Source: Planctomycetia bacterium (GTDB lineage Bacteria > Planctomycetota > Brocadiia > Brocadiales > Brocadiaceae). From it: DNA of 64,000 nt. The notes under the pieces were generated by a model. The model did no database searches. It saw only the letters and a program-made list of their open reading frames with translations, and was not told the origin of the DNA. Position 1 is the stretch's first letter. Each line of letters begins with the position of its first letter. Location: assembly GCA_015075005.1 (NCBI GenBank), contig JABTVC010000001.1, forward strand, positions 1,302,001 through 1,366,000, written 5' to 3'. The translations under genes and the position numbers were made by a program. Positions 24,366-36,559 of this stretch are shown here, piece by piece.

Positions 24366-27300
24366 TCATTCATTAAACAAAGACAGGACATCCTGCGCGC
24401 TCAATGCACGATTGTATATACGAACATCATCAATGAGTCCGTTGAAAACTATAGAGGTACCGGGAATCATACCTATGTTTAATGGCACATCGTTAAGTAT
24501 GGAGGCGGAAAGATTGTCATAAACTACAGTTCCATTTGATAAATTACCATCAATATAGATATTAATACCGCTTCCGAGCGATGTTCCACTGTAGGTAAAA
24601 GCGACATGATGCCATACATTGTCGTCAACCTGGATGGCACTATCTCTTACGAGTCTGTTATAAGGAGAATTCCATTTATTAATCATGAATACACGCAACG
24701 AGCCTGGTTCAACATAAAATGACCAACCTGTATAAGAGGGAGCAATGCCTTCTTTGCTAACTATTGGGTTTTCAAGCGTAGTAGGAGCCAACTTAATCCA
24801 TGCTGAAACCGAAAAACTGTTTGTGCGTTCAAAGTCAAAGGGGGTATCTGCAGTCATCACATAATCATTTAATCCGTCAAAAAAGAGGGCGTTGTTGATT
24901 TTACCAGTTGCCCAGACAGGACCATTGAAAAGAGTGCCGTTGTTGCCGTTGCCAGAAGAATCTGCGGCATTTGTTCCCGATTCCTCGTCAAATCTGTAGT
25001 GTGCCAGCAAACCATCTGAAGATGCATCACCTGCCGTAGTAAAATTCCAGATGTAATCAGCTGTCATCGCATTGCCTGCAACATCCATTACCCCCGTAGT
25101 TATTGTTGCCGTGTACGTGGTGGAGTATGCCAGAGGAATTGACGGTGTAAACGTGGCTGTCGTACCGCTATAGGTTACCGCACCACCTATATTCGTGCTC
25201 TCGTCACTTACCAGGAATGTGGCCGGTGTTATGCTGCCGGCATTCATCGCCTCAACTCAATGTAGCCGTTATTACGCTGTTTACCGATACCCCAGTCGCA
25301 CCGTTAACCGGACTCGTTGCACTCACTGTCGGCGGCGTCGTGTCAACCATAGCATCCGTAGTAAAATTCAGATGTAATCAGCTGTCATCAGATTGCCTGC
25401 AACATCCATTACCCCGTAGTTATTGTTGCCGTGTACGTGGTGGGTATGCCAGAGGAACTGACGGCGTAAACGTGGCTGTCGTACCGCTATAGGTTACCGC
25501 ACCACCTATATTCGTGCTCCCGTCACTTACCAGGAATGTGGACGGTGTTATGCTGCCGGCATTCATCGCCTCGCTAAATGTAGCCGTTATTACGCTGTTT
25601 ACCGATACCCCAGTCGCACCGTTAACCGGACTCGTTGCAAGCACTGTCGGCGGCGTCGTGTCAACCATAGCACCCGTAGTAAAAGTCCAGATGTAATCAG
25701 TTGTCATCAGATTGCCTGCAACATCCATTACCCCCCGTAGTTATTGTTGCCGTGTACGTGGTGGAGTATGCCAGAGGAACTGACGGCGTAAACGTGGCTG
25801 TCGTACCGCTATAGGTTACCGCACCACCTATATTCGTGCTCCCATCACTTACCAGGAATGGCTGGTGTTATGCTGCCGGCATTCATCGCCTCGCTAAATG
25901 TAGCCGTTATTACGCTGTTTACCAATACCCCAGTCGCACCGTTAACCGGACTCGTTGCACTCACTGTCGGCGGCGTGTCAACCATAGCACCCGTAGTAAA
26001 AATCCAGATGTAATCAGTTGTCATCAGATTGCCTGCAACATCCTTTTACCCCGTAGTTATCTTTGCCGTGTACGTGGTGGAGTATGCCAGAGGAACTGAC
26101 GGCGTAAACGTGGCTGTCGTACCGCTATAGGTTACCGCACCACCTATATTCGTGCTCCCCATCACTTACCAGGAATGTGGGCGGTGTTATGCTGCCGGCA
26201 TTCATCGCCTCGCTAAATGTTGCCGTTATTACGCTGTTTACCAATACCCCAGTCGCACCGTTAACCGGACTCGTTGCAAGCACTGTCGGCGGCGTCATGT
26301 CAGGACTTATAGTATCGTTAAATAAAGACAATGCCTCCTGCGCGCTCAATGCCCGATTAAAGACACGAACGTCGTCTATACTTCCACGGAAAAACCCCCA
26401 ATCGGTATATCTTGTTCCTATAGCCATATAATTCCGCTCCGTTAATGGCACCACCACATTCCCTGATGGATGTACTTGTGTATTCACCAACTGCCCGTCC
26501 ACATATAGCTTCTGTTCTCCTGTAACCTTGTTGTAGGTGCCAACCACATGATACCAAATCCCATTCGAATCGGCAAAATCCTTTATCGCCTCTTTTACTG
26601 TTATTGTCCCACTTACGTTCCTTGTGACCACGGCAAACCGAAGTCTATTGGGTGTACCAGACTGAAAATACAAGTCTAATCCTTCCTGCAATTGCACATT
26701 AGCATTATATCTAAAACCGCCAAATATAATGTTGGTACCAGATGTGTTTTTATTGAACCATGCAGATACTGAAACCTCATCATAGTTCATGCGAGGAATT
26801 GTTACATAATCATTCCCGTCAAAATTCAACCCGCCCCCGATTTTCCCCGTTGTCCACGTGGCTCCAACAATCGTACCATTTCTGTTATTCCCTGATGAAT
26901 CAGTTGCAATCGCTCCTACCCCTTCATCAAACTTGTAATATGCCTGCTGGCCGCTCATACCCCCATCAGGCGTAGTAGTAAAATTCCAGATGTGATTAGC
27001 TGTCATCGCATTGCCTGCAACATCCATTACCCCCGTAGTTATCGTTGCCGTGTACGTGGTGGAGTATGCCAGAGGAACTGACGGCGTAAACGTGGCTGTC
27101 GTACCGGTATAGGTTACCGCACCACCTATATTAGCGCTCCCGTTACTCACCAGGAATGTGGACGGTGTTATGCTGCCGGCATTCATCGCCTCGCTAAATG
27201 TAGCTGTTATTACGCTGTTTACCAATATCCCAGTCGCACCGTTAACCGGACTCGTTGCACTCACTGTCGGCGGCGTCGTGTCAACCATAGCACCCGTAGT

Positions 27301-30300
27301 AAAAATCCAGATGTAATCAGTTGTCATCAGATTGCCTGCAACATCCTTTACCCCCGTAGTTATCTTTGCCGTGTACGTGGTGGAGTATGCCAGAGGAACT
27401 GACGGCGTAAACGTGGCTGTCGTACCGCTATAGGTTACCGCACCACCTATATTCGTGCTCCCATCACTTACCAGGAATGTGGACGGTGTTATGCTGCCGG
27501 CATTCATCGCCTCGCTAAATGTTGCCGTTATTACGCTGCTTACCAATACCCCAGTCGCACCGTTAACCGGACTCGTTGCACTCACTGTCGGCGGCGTCGT
27601 GTCAACCATAGCACCCGTAGTAAAAGTCCAGATGTAATCAGTTGTCATCAGATTGCCTGCAACATCCTTTACCCCCGTAGTTATCTTTGCCGTGTACGTG
27701 GTGGAGTATGCCAGAGGAACTGACGGCGTAAACGTGGCTGTCGTACCGCTATAGGTTACCGCACCACCTATATTCGTGCCCATCACTTACCAGGAATGGG
27801 GCGGTGTTTATGCTGCCGGCATTCATCGCCTCGCTAAATGTTGCCGTTATTACGCTGTTTACCGATATCCCAGTCGCACCGTTAACCGGACTCGTTGCAC
27901 TCACTGTCGGCGGCGTCATGTCAGGACTTATAGTATCGTTAAATAAAGACAATGCCTCCTGCGCGCTCAATGCCCGATTAAAGATACGAACGTCGTCTAT
28001 AATTCCACGAAAAAATCCCCAATCGGTATATCTTGTTCCTATAGCCATATATTCCGCTCCGTTAATGGCGCACCACTACACATTCCCGGATGGATGTGTT
28101 TGTGTATTCACCAACTGCCCGTCCACATATAGCTTCTGTTCTCCTGTAACCTTTGTTGTAGGTGCCAGCCATGATACCAAATCCATTCAGATCAGCAAAA
28201 TCCTTTATCGCCTCTTTTACTGTTATTGTCCCACCCCGTTCCTTGTGACCACGGCAAACCGGAATCATGGTAGATTGTACCAGACTGAAAATACAAGTCT
28301 AATCCTTCCTGCAATTGCACATTAGCATTATATCTAAAACCGCCAAATATAATGTTGATTACCCAGATGTGTTTTATTGAACCATACCAGGATACTGAAA
28401 ACCTCATCATGGTTCATGCGAATTGTTACATAATCATTCCCGTCAAATTCAACCCGCCCCCGATTTTCCCGTTGTCCGTGGGCTCCAACAATCGTACCAT
28501 TTCTGTTATTCCCTGATGAATCAGTTGCAATCGCTCCTACCCCTTCATCAAACTTGTAATATGCCTGCTGGCCGCTCATACCCCCATCAGGCGTAGTAGT
28601 AAAATTCCAGATGTGATTGGCTGTCATCGGATTGCCTGCAACATCCATTACCCCGTAGTTATTGTTGCCGTGTACGTGGTGGAGTATGCCAGAGGAATTG
28701 ACGGTGTAAACGTGGCTGTCGTACCGCTATAGGTTATCGCACCACTTATATTCGTGCTCCCGTTACTCACCAGGAATGTGGACGGTGTTATGCTGCCGGC
28801 ATTCATCGCCTCGCTAAATGTAGCTGTTATTACGCTGTTTACCAATATCCCAGTCGCACCGTTAACAGGACTCGTTGCAATCACTGTCGGCGGCGTCGTG
28901 TCAACCATAGCGCGCCGTAGTAAAACTCCAGATGTAATTACTGGTCATCAGATTGCCTGCAACATCCATTACCCCGTGTTATCGTTGCCGTGTACGTGTA
29001 GTGGGTATGCCGAGACCGGCGTAAACGTGGCTGTCAAACCGCTATAGGTTTTGCACCACCTATATTGGCGCTCAAAAAGTTCACCAGGAATGTGACGGTA
29101 CTGCTGGCATTCATCATATAAATGCAAGCCGTTATTACGCTGTTTGTATCCCAGTCGCAGATTAACCGGACTCGTTGCCACACTGTCAGGCGGCGTCATG
29201 TCAACCATGGCGCCCGTAAAACTCAGATGTAATTGGCTGTCATCGCGTTGCCTGCATCCGTTACCCTGTGGTAACCGTCGCTGTATACGTGGTAGAATAT
29301 GCAGGGGCCACCAAATGGCGTAAACGTGGCGTTCCATTGATATAGTACACCGACTACCGTTCCCGTCATTCTTTGGAAAGACGGTGTTATGCTGCCGGCA
29401 TTCATCATTCGCCAAATGTAGCCGTTATTTCGTTTACCGATACCCCGCACCGTGGGACTCGTTGCTGTGTCAGCGTCGTAAGTCAGCACCTATGGTATCG
29501 TTAAATATAGACAATACCTCCTGCGCGCTCAATGCCCGACTGAAGATACGAACTTCGTCTATGTTCACGGAAAATCCCCAATCAGTATATCTTGTTCCTA
29601 TAGGCCATAATACCGCGCCGTTAATGGCATCACCATTCCCCGATGGATGTGTTTGTGCATTCACCAACTGCCCGTCCAAACAGTCTTCTCCTGTAGCCTT
29701 AGCTACTCACCACATGATGCAATTCCCATTCGAATTGGCAAAATCATTATTGCCTCTTTTTACTGTTGTTGTCCCACTTACGTTCCTTGTAATATAAACC
29801 GAAGTCTATTGGGCGCATCAGAATCAAAAACCCGTCAAATCCTTCCTGCCCATGCACTTTTACATTATAGTTAAAACCACCAATATAATCTCAGGTGGTT
29901 TGCAGATGTGTTTTTTGTTGAACCATGCAGATACTGGAAATCTCATCATAATTCATGCGTGCATTGTTACATAATCATTCCCGTCAAATTCAACCCCGTG
30001 ATTTTCCCCGTTGTCCACGTGGCTCCCAGATCGTACCATTTCTGATAATTGATGAATCAGTTGCAATCGCTCCTACCCTTCATCAAACGCCTGTTGGCCG
30101 CTCATACCCCATCAGGCGTAGTAGTAAAATTCAGATGTGATTAGCTGCCGTCAATTGCCTGCAACATGTAGTTATTGTTGCCGTGTGACATGCCAGAGGA
30201 ATTGACGGTGTAAACGTGGCTGTCGTTCGGTTATCAGCTTGTTCGTGCTCCCAGCACTTACCAGGCTGTGGACGGTGTTATGCTGCCTATTCTACGCTTC

Positions 30301-30390
30301 GCTAAATGTAGCCGCTATTACGCTGTTTACCAATACCCCAGTCGCACCGTTAACAGGACTCGTTGCAATCACAGTCAGCCAATGTTACAG
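24366..30390 (-). pseudogene. Giant Big_5/LamG repeat protein, multiply frameshifted
   Basis: Continuous modular coding on the minus strand, following the alkaline phosphatase domain. Order from 30390: one Big_5, LamG (30100-29490), three Big_5, LamG (28570-27930), three Big_5, LamG (26960-26320), four Big_5 and a distinct C-terminal LamG (24990-24375, ending AQDVLSLFNE). Big_5 units read SPVNGATGVSVNSVITATFS..VMDVAGN..YIWTFTT; LamG units read YYKFDEGVG..DWGFFRGSIDDVRVFNRALSAQE. The longest open stretches are 26125-27786 and 24366-25247. Indels of 1-10 nt interrupt the frame elsewhere, densest at 28.9-30.4 kb. An intact form would be an exported adhesin of about 2,000 aa with polysaccharide-binding LamG domains. 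Confidence 0.8.
25000..30385 (-). repeat. Array of about 11 Big_5 DNA repeats (period about 318 bp) with LamG inserts
   Basis: The anchor GTTAACCGGACTCGTTG or a slight variant recurs near 25309, 25621, 25939, 26260, 27241, 27563, 27882, 28861, 29160, 29455 and 30350. Adjacent units are 312-323 bp apart, i.e. about 106 codons. Units are nearly identical at the DNA level, which implies recent expansion or gene conversion. Confidence 0.88.
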
Positions 30391-31715
30391 CGATAACACT
30401 ATTCATTGCATAAAAATATCTATCAAGGTAAAGACCAGAACTGAATCAAAATTGTTTGCATAATTTTCAAAAAGTTCCGAACTCACCCTTGCACGCATAA
30501 CGCAACGAGCGAGTTTGTGGTTGAGATCCGTTCCGTAAAACACTGTTTCATTGGTATCGATTACGTTGTTATTATTCGTGTCATCCCAGCTCGCCCGGCG
30601 TCCGCTAGCACCGTGACTATCTTCTCTTTGGAAGGTTACGTCATTCACATTGCCAATGGTTCGGTAATACTCCTGGCCTTGCTGTCAGATAACCACATTC
30701 ATGATCAGCAGTTTTCCAAAGTTGTCCATGGCTCATTGCTGGGATCATCTACCCAGTTAGTTACCGTCTGAATAGCATCATAAAGTCTTTAGCTTCACCA
30801 ATCATCTGATTCATATTGTTTGCATGGGATGCCCAGTCAATAGCACCGCCTTCTACCATCATCACAAACCCGTTCTGGTTTGCCCAACACTTTTATATGA
30901 AGAAAGGGTTTTTCAGAACTATACCCTGAATCATTGCATTGTGATATACGTGATCAAATAGACCGGATAATTTCATGGTGGACGAGTTATTCGCAGTTGA
31001 CATTGAGGCATTTCCGCCGTCATTGCCGCTCAACCACGACATGCTTTCTGCCCGCTTAAAATTGGTTTGACTGGCTGCTTACGTAGCTGAGACTACCTTC
31101 GTGTTATGAACATCCAGGAAGCCTTGGGCCATGGAATATCTTGCATCAATACTATCAGTCCCAGTGGTGTTCGGGTTCCCAAAAAACCCCTCATCCGCTA
31201 TTGCAAAAGTATTTGTCCGAAAATCATTGAAAAGGGGTGGCATGTGACACCGGTGGTAATATTTAATTGTTTCGCTCTCTCCCTATTGTAAACAATCTTG
31301 TCGAAGCATCAGAAGAGACAGACATCCGTTCAATAGAAGTTTTTGAACCACTATAAATAGCAGATGCAGTGCACGCGCTATCCTGAGTGCCAGGATTAGT
31401 ATTTACATAATTAAAATTGGACCACGCTTGTGCCGTGTTATAGCCTCCGCCTTCAGGGAATGTAGATACCATATATTTAATCCATGGTGGCCCTGATTGA
31501 AAAGCCGGAATTGTACCGGTGTGTGTTTACCGCCTCGATATGCTTAGCGCCCCATCCGTCCCTATAAATAAAATAATATATTTTGCATTTTCACCGTACG
31601 CAAATCCGCTGACGGTCAGATTGAGTAAAACCAAGCCAAACAACAGAATACCTAAGGTTTTTTTGAGGAATTGTCTTACCCACGTATGATTTCCGAGAGA
31701 GTGGTTGTTCGTCAT
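30391..31715 (-). pseudogene. Alkaline phosphatase (PhoA-type), secreted, frameshifted
   Basis: Starts at ATG 31715, one base after the previous stop; signal peptide RQFLKKTLGILLFGLVLLNL..SGFAYG. Assembling the frames gives KYIILFIGDGWGAKHIEAVNTH (first metal Asp, after correcting one indel near 31546), QDSACTASAIYSGSK (catalytic Ser), MVEGGAIDWASHANN and TADHECGYL (metal ligands), and SELFENYANNFD..DIFYAMNSVI at the end: the full set of alkaline phosphatase landmarks in order. At least four indels break it. Its end runs within about 20 codons into the Big_5 array, so phosphatase and array were probably one polypeptide. It would release phosphate from organic phosphoesters at the cell surface. 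Confidence 0.8.
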
Positions 31716-31716
31716 C

Positions 31717-34528
31717 TTATCTGCCAAGCCTTTCCGTTAATTCAAACTCTGGAATAAAAGAAAAACTTTCACTATTTATATCATCATTGCTACCTTCAAT
31801 AGCCAGTATGTTTTCACCAGGAAAGAGTTCTTCTATATCCGCTTACATCCAACGGTTCACCGTATGAACCAACCGGGTTTGAGGTAATTTGTCTGCCATT
31901 AAGGTACGCAATAAAGGGACCGTCACAATTAATGAATAATTTCATATCGGTAACTGCGCGTGTGTCATCGACAATGAAATCCCTGCGTACATAAACAGTT
32001 GAATAATTGCCCTGCATATCTTGCAGGTTAGTCTTGTTCCTGTCCCGTCCATATCCAAAACCTGATGACCCTCTTTGCCATCCACTATCGTCAAATCCGC
32101 TTTTATACCATCCATCCGGGGGGGATTGCATCCCTGTAAAATAGGGCCATTCATCCCCTTCTCTGATCAGTACTTTTTTGGACAATAATGCCTGCACCTC
32201 CTCCGCATCCAATGGCAGGTTGTAGACACGGACATCGTCTATACTACCACGGAAAAAACCCCAGTCGGTATATCTTGTTCCTATGGCCATATAATTCCGC
32301 TCTGTTAATGGCACAATCACATTCCCCGATGGATGTGTTTGTGTATCCGCCAACTGCCCGTCTATGTATAACATCTGATCTCCTGTAGTCTTGTTGTATG
32401 TACCAACCACATGATACCAAATTCCATTCGAATCAGTAAAATCCTTTATTGCCTCTTTTACTGTCCTTGTCCCACTTGCATTCCTTGTGGCCACGACAAA
32501 CCGAAGTATATCGGGCGTGCTAGAATGAAAACACAAATCAAATCCTTCCTGACATTGCACATTGGCAGCATATCTAAAACCACCAAATATAACGTTGGTG
32601 CCAGATGTACTTTTATTGAACCACGCAGATACTGAAACCTCATTGTAATTCATGCGAGGAATTTCCACATAATCATTCCCATCAAAATTCAATCCGCCCC
32701 GATTTTCCCCGTTGTCCACGTGGCTCCCGTAATTGTACCATTCCTGTTATTCCCCGATGAATCAATTGCAATCCTTCCCGTCCCTTCATCAAATGCATAG
32801 CAAACCTCAAAACCCCACGGATATTTATCAATGGCCGTAGTAAAGCTCCAGGTGTAATCCACAAGCATTCCAATGCCTGCCACATCCCTTACCTCCGTAG
32901 TTATCGTTGCCGTGTACGTTTTAGCAAACGACAAAGGATTTGCTGGTTTAAAAACAGCCGTCATATCGCTAGCCCTGTAATCTACATCACCATCTATAAG
33001 TGTACCTCTCTCGTCGCTTACCAAAAAGGTAGACCGCGTTATACTGTCTGCGTTCATTGCCTTTGTAAATGTTGCCGTTATCTCCTTACTATTTACGGAC
33101 ACCTGGTCTCATTCAGGATAGGATTCGTTTTCTGCACCGTCGGGGGCGTTGTATCAAATATATCTTCCGTTGTAAATCCCCAGGTATAATCCTCAGGCAT
33201 CTCATTGCCTGCAATATATCCTCACCCCCGTAGTTATCGTTGCCGTGTACTTTGTAGCATGTGACAAAGGATTTGCCAGTTTAAACACAGCCGTCATATC
33301 GCTAGCCCTGTAGTCTACATCCCCGCCTATAGGTGCACCGCTCTCATCGCTTACCAAAAAGGTAGACTCCGTGACACTGTCTGCATCCATTGCCTTTGCA
33401 AATGTCACCGTTACCTCCTTACTATTTACAGATACTCCGGCCGCATTTAGAACAGGACTCGTTGCACTTACCCTCAGTTGATCCATGTTGGATGGCTGAG
33501 TGGCCCTCAACATTAGTGCGTTAGCATAGAACTGGCCGGTTGGAGATGAAACGGTAATCAACATATCGCCATCCGCACCAGGGTTAATGTTAGTGAAACG
33601 CGCCACGAACCCATTGTCGGTATTATGGCCATTCACTATCGTTACCGTGGGATCGTTGCCCCTGAAAATCAGCACCTGGTGTGCTTGTGTTTGTAAACGA
33701 CACAACATCTGCTATGGTATTTATCGTCATCCGGCTGTCATAAGAGGTGTTATTGCGGTTCCCGAAGAGGACAAATTCATAATCCAAGTTCGGATCAAGA
33801 CCAGCGATGGCGAAGGTAAGATTTTGTCCGCTATAACTAATAAGCCCCTCACTATTCACAATATCGCTGAAGACCGTATACGCATCGGTGCCATTAATTG
33901 CGTTACTACCTTGGACCTGCGCATTGCAGAAATTTATTTCTCCGCCAGCAATAGTAAGGATAACCGGGATATCCATACCGGTAAAGTAATCCTTTAACGG
34001 CCCGTTTTGTCCTGTTGTGTAAAGCGTGATCCTTGTATTCACCTGCCCTGCAATCCATAAAAAGTCATTGTATGCAGTAAATACATGAGTTCCAGAAACG
34101 ATCGTTATCGTCACGGTTGCCTCATTCGATAATAATCCCTCATTATCCTGCACAGTATAGGTAAAACTATCCGTACCCGCAAACCCCGCATCTGGCGTAT
34201 AGGTTACTGTACCATCGCCATTTGACACCGCGGAACCATTGGCAGGATTACTTGTAATTACTACCGTGGTGGGATCAATAGTCCCATCAGAATCAGCATC
34301 ATTGGCAATTATGTTTATATCTACTGAAATCTCCTTACTTGTTACTGCTGTATTATTATTGGCAACAGGTGGTATGTTAATAATGACATCATTCATTCCC
34401 GTACCATCGTGCGCCAATCCGCTGCCGGCCAGAATGAGTAAAACCATGACAAATAACATGATACTGAAGGGTTTTTTAGGGAATTGTCTTGCTCGATTCT
34501 GTTTTTTACGACGTATATCATGCGTCAT
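31717..34528 (-). pseudogene. Multidomain surface protein (Ig-like, Big_5 x2, LamG, sugar-binding-like), frameshifted
   Basis: Start ATG 34528 lies one base after the previous stop. Signal peptide ARQFPKKPFSIMLFVMVLL..GSGLAHD; cadherin-like Ig module (ADSDGTIDPTTVVITSNP..GTDSFTYTVQDNEG, about 40-150); an unassigned domain (HVFTAYNDFLWIAGQVNTR..LDPNLDYEFVLFG); two Big_5 domains (NSKEVTVTFAKAMDADS, NSKEITATFTKAMNADS); LamG (32810-32190); and a C-terminal jelly-roll-like domain (GDEWPYFTG..GFDDSGWQRGSSGFGYG..VYVRRDFIV..AYLNG) ending FELTERLGR. Frameshifts lie near 33700, 33200-33100, 32700 and 31830. The C-terminal domain repeats the whole of the preceding gene's product, so this looks like duplication and fusion. 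Confidence 0.8.
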
Positions 34529-34529
34529 T

Positions 34530-35198
34530 TTAGTTACCCTGCCTTTCCGTTAATTCGAACTCCGGGGTAAAAGAAAAATCATCGCTGTTTATGTCGTCAT
34601 TACTCCCTTCAACAGTCAACACATTTTCACCGGTAAACATTTCATGTATAAAACCACTTAAGTCTAACGGTTCATCCGGCAAACCCGACACGTTTCGAAT
34701 AACCTCAATGCCATTAAGATACGCAACGAATGGACCATCGCAGTCAACGAATAGGGTCATATTGGTAGCTGCGTGTGCGTCATCGATAATGAATTTTCTG
34801 CGCACATAAACAGTTGAATATTTGCCCCGCATATCCACAAGTTTGGTCTTATTCCTCACGCTTAGATCTTCCCCATCCTTCGTCCTTGCCTTTCCCTGTC
34901 CATATCCAAATCCTGATGGCCCCCTTTGCCAATCGCTATCATCAAATCCGCTTTTTTCCCATCTACGTGGGGGTTTTTTGGTTCCTTTAAAATAGCGCCA
35001 TTCATCCCCTTTTATGATTTTTGTCTTTTTGGTCTTTTCCTTCTCTGTTTCCACTTTGGTTGTTTTGGCATACATATCACCCTCAAACAATCCGGTCATA
35101 CCTGATATGACGCTAAATGATATGGTTGTATAAAATATGCCGTTCATCAAATAAGACAACCCGCTCTTTCGCGTATAACATTCCGAGTCACTTTTCAT
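34530..35198 (-). CDS. Exported protein with a single sugar-binding-like (jelly-roll) domain
   Basis: About 222 aa. ATG 35198 (MKSDSECYTRKSG) is preferred over 35210 because GGAGG lies about 6 nt upstream of it. One membrane/signal segment (about residues 17-40), a Lys/Thr-rich linker (KTTKVETEKEKTKKTKI), then a domain with WRYFKGTKKPPRRW, GFDDSDWQRGPSGFGYG, VYVRRKFIID, FVDCDGPFVAYLNG and ENVLTVEGSND, ending FELTERQGN. The W..GFDDSxW..YLNG pattern is common in planctomycete surface proteins beside LamG and is usually taken as carbohydrate- or galactose-binding-like. First gene of a minus-strand operon led by a c-di-GMP riboswitch; the next start follows its stop after one base. Confidence 0.8.
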   Translation of the reverse strand: MKSDSECYTRKSGLSYLMNGIFYTTISFSVISGMTGLFEGDMYAKTTKVETEKEKTKKTKIIKGDEWRYFKGTKKPPRRWEKSGFDDSDWQRGPSGFGYGQGKARTKDGEDLSVRNKTKLVDMRGKYSTVYVRRKFIIDDAHAATNMTLFVDCDGPFVAYLNGIEVIRNVSGLPDEPLDLSGFIHEMFTGENVLTVEGSNDDINSDDFSFTPEFELTERQGN

Positions 35199-35376
35199 CT
35201 TATCCTCCAAATTTCAGTTTTTTTATTAAAATTGTTATCTTACGCATCCCTGATTTCCCCACAAAGTAAAGACCAAAAGAAAGCATACACTCTATTTCTG
35301 GCTTTATGGGAAACTGTATCTTTACTAATAATAATTGTGTAAATACACCAAAAGAGTATATGCCGCGTTGTAAATA

Positions 35377-35427
35377 AAATAGCCTTACTGCGAAAATATT
35401 TTTAAACATTTTCGGCAGTAAGGCTAT
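35377..35427 (-). terminator. Riboswitch-associated intrinsic terminator
   Basis: ATAGCCTTACTGCCG pairs with CGCAGTAAGGCTAT, followed by TTTTATTT on the minus strand. Same design as the other four. Confidence 0.82.
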
Positions 35428-35429
35428 CT

Positions 35430-35512
35430 TATAAAATGTTTAAGCCATTAAAACAGCTTAACAAGACCCTTTACTTTGCGCCCCCCGATCACTCAGGGTT
35501 TACCTTTATCGT
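35430..35512 (-). promoter_or_regulatory. Cyclic-di-GMP-I type riboswitch
   Basis: GATAAAGGTAAACC, stem CCCTGA-GTGA-TCGGGG, core GGCGCAAAG, AAAGGGTCTTG. The 3' half (GTTAAGCTGTTTTAATGGC) diverges from the other copies. Heads the operon running from 35198 down to 24366. Confidence 0.82.
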
Positions 35513-35699
35513 TTTATTTCAGAAACGCTCTATCTTACAATAGCTTTAACTTTACGCTTTTCCCTTCCATGTTTCTAGCATTTTCCACGAAATCAAGCAA
35601 ATTATTTAGATCATCTCAGAATACATTATATACTATTTATTATTCTTTGTCAAGTATAAATTATGCAGAACTTCTTTTACGGTTATCATCACTTTGTTT

Positions 35700-36559
35700 G
35701 TCTACCTGTTTGAAGAACAACACCAAGTTTTCCACAGCTGCAAATCCGGATTCAGCCCATCTTGCAGAAAAGGGCTACTGACATCTGGATCAAAACAGCT
35801 TTAACACCCTTACCAGAACCATTTGGCAACACATTACCTTTACCATGCCTTCTGAACTCTGGGTCTTTTCGCGGCTTAACCGCTATCTCATGAATCTTGT
35901 CCCCTCATCTCTGCAACCATTATTAAATACCTGGAAATGGTATCATCTCCTTTACGTAAAGAATTCAAAAAAAAGCTTCAGGAGGCCCCCCATCTCAAAA
36001 ACAAACATTACCTCGTATAGCGACTTTCAATTCCTGAACGGCTCAATTCTACAATACCGACTGGTTCGTTCATCTCAAGAAACAGTCAGACAATATGAAG
36101 GCCAATGTTGACTACTTGGGCAAGTACCTCAAACGCCCCCTATCGGTGAAAACTTGTATCAAGCACTACGATGGCAGAACCGTTACGTATCTGTACCTCG
36201 ACCATTATACCAACGCTACTGAAATCATGACTTTGCCGGAACGTTCGCTCCTATGGGCTCTTGTCAAACTCTCACCGAGAGAAGTACGTCTTCTGAAGAC
36301 AGAAAACGTGGACGATCCTCTCTGCCCTGTCAAAGAAAAGTGCAATATGTGTCATATTGGCTTTATGATCCCTGTAAATTACACCAACAACCATGGGAAA
36401 AACGTATCTTTTTTACGAAACAAAACCAAAAACCTTTACTCTTATACCGTTATGTTCCGCATTTTCGATAAGGGTTTTACAACAACTTTGAAATTCCTAT
36501 ACATCGACCCCGATACCGTCATGGAACGTATCTTCGGTCACGGTTTCTATCAACTTTGA
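35700..36559 (+). pseudogene. IS91-like (Y2 type) transposase remnant
   Basis: Fragments in several frames: ITFTMPSELWVFSRLNRYLM (about 35830-35900) and NVDYLGKYLKRPLS..YDGRTVTYLYLDHYTNATE..LPERSLLWALV (36095-36280), resembling the C-terminal part of IS91/IS801 rolling-circle transposases. The later part, with cysteines in CPVKEKCNMCHIG, is in a different arrangement, and stops occur throughout. 35516-35700 holds nothing recognisable. The right end overlaps the 3' end of the GT4 gene. Confidence 0.65.

Noticed and set aside
25195-30140. Plus-strand open frames through the LamG/Big_5 array (e.g. reading LPSLTRNVDGVMLPAF)
   Set aside because: They are the antisense of the repeats and recur with every module; no SD, no recognised domain.
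25000-30385. Regular repeats resembling a CRISPR array
   Set aside because: The period is about 318 bp and the repeats are coding Big_5 domains; there are no short repeats with unique spacers.
30391-31715. Programmed frameshifting in the alkaline phosphatase
   Set aside because: At least four shifts in different directions without slippery sequences; decay or sequence error fits better.
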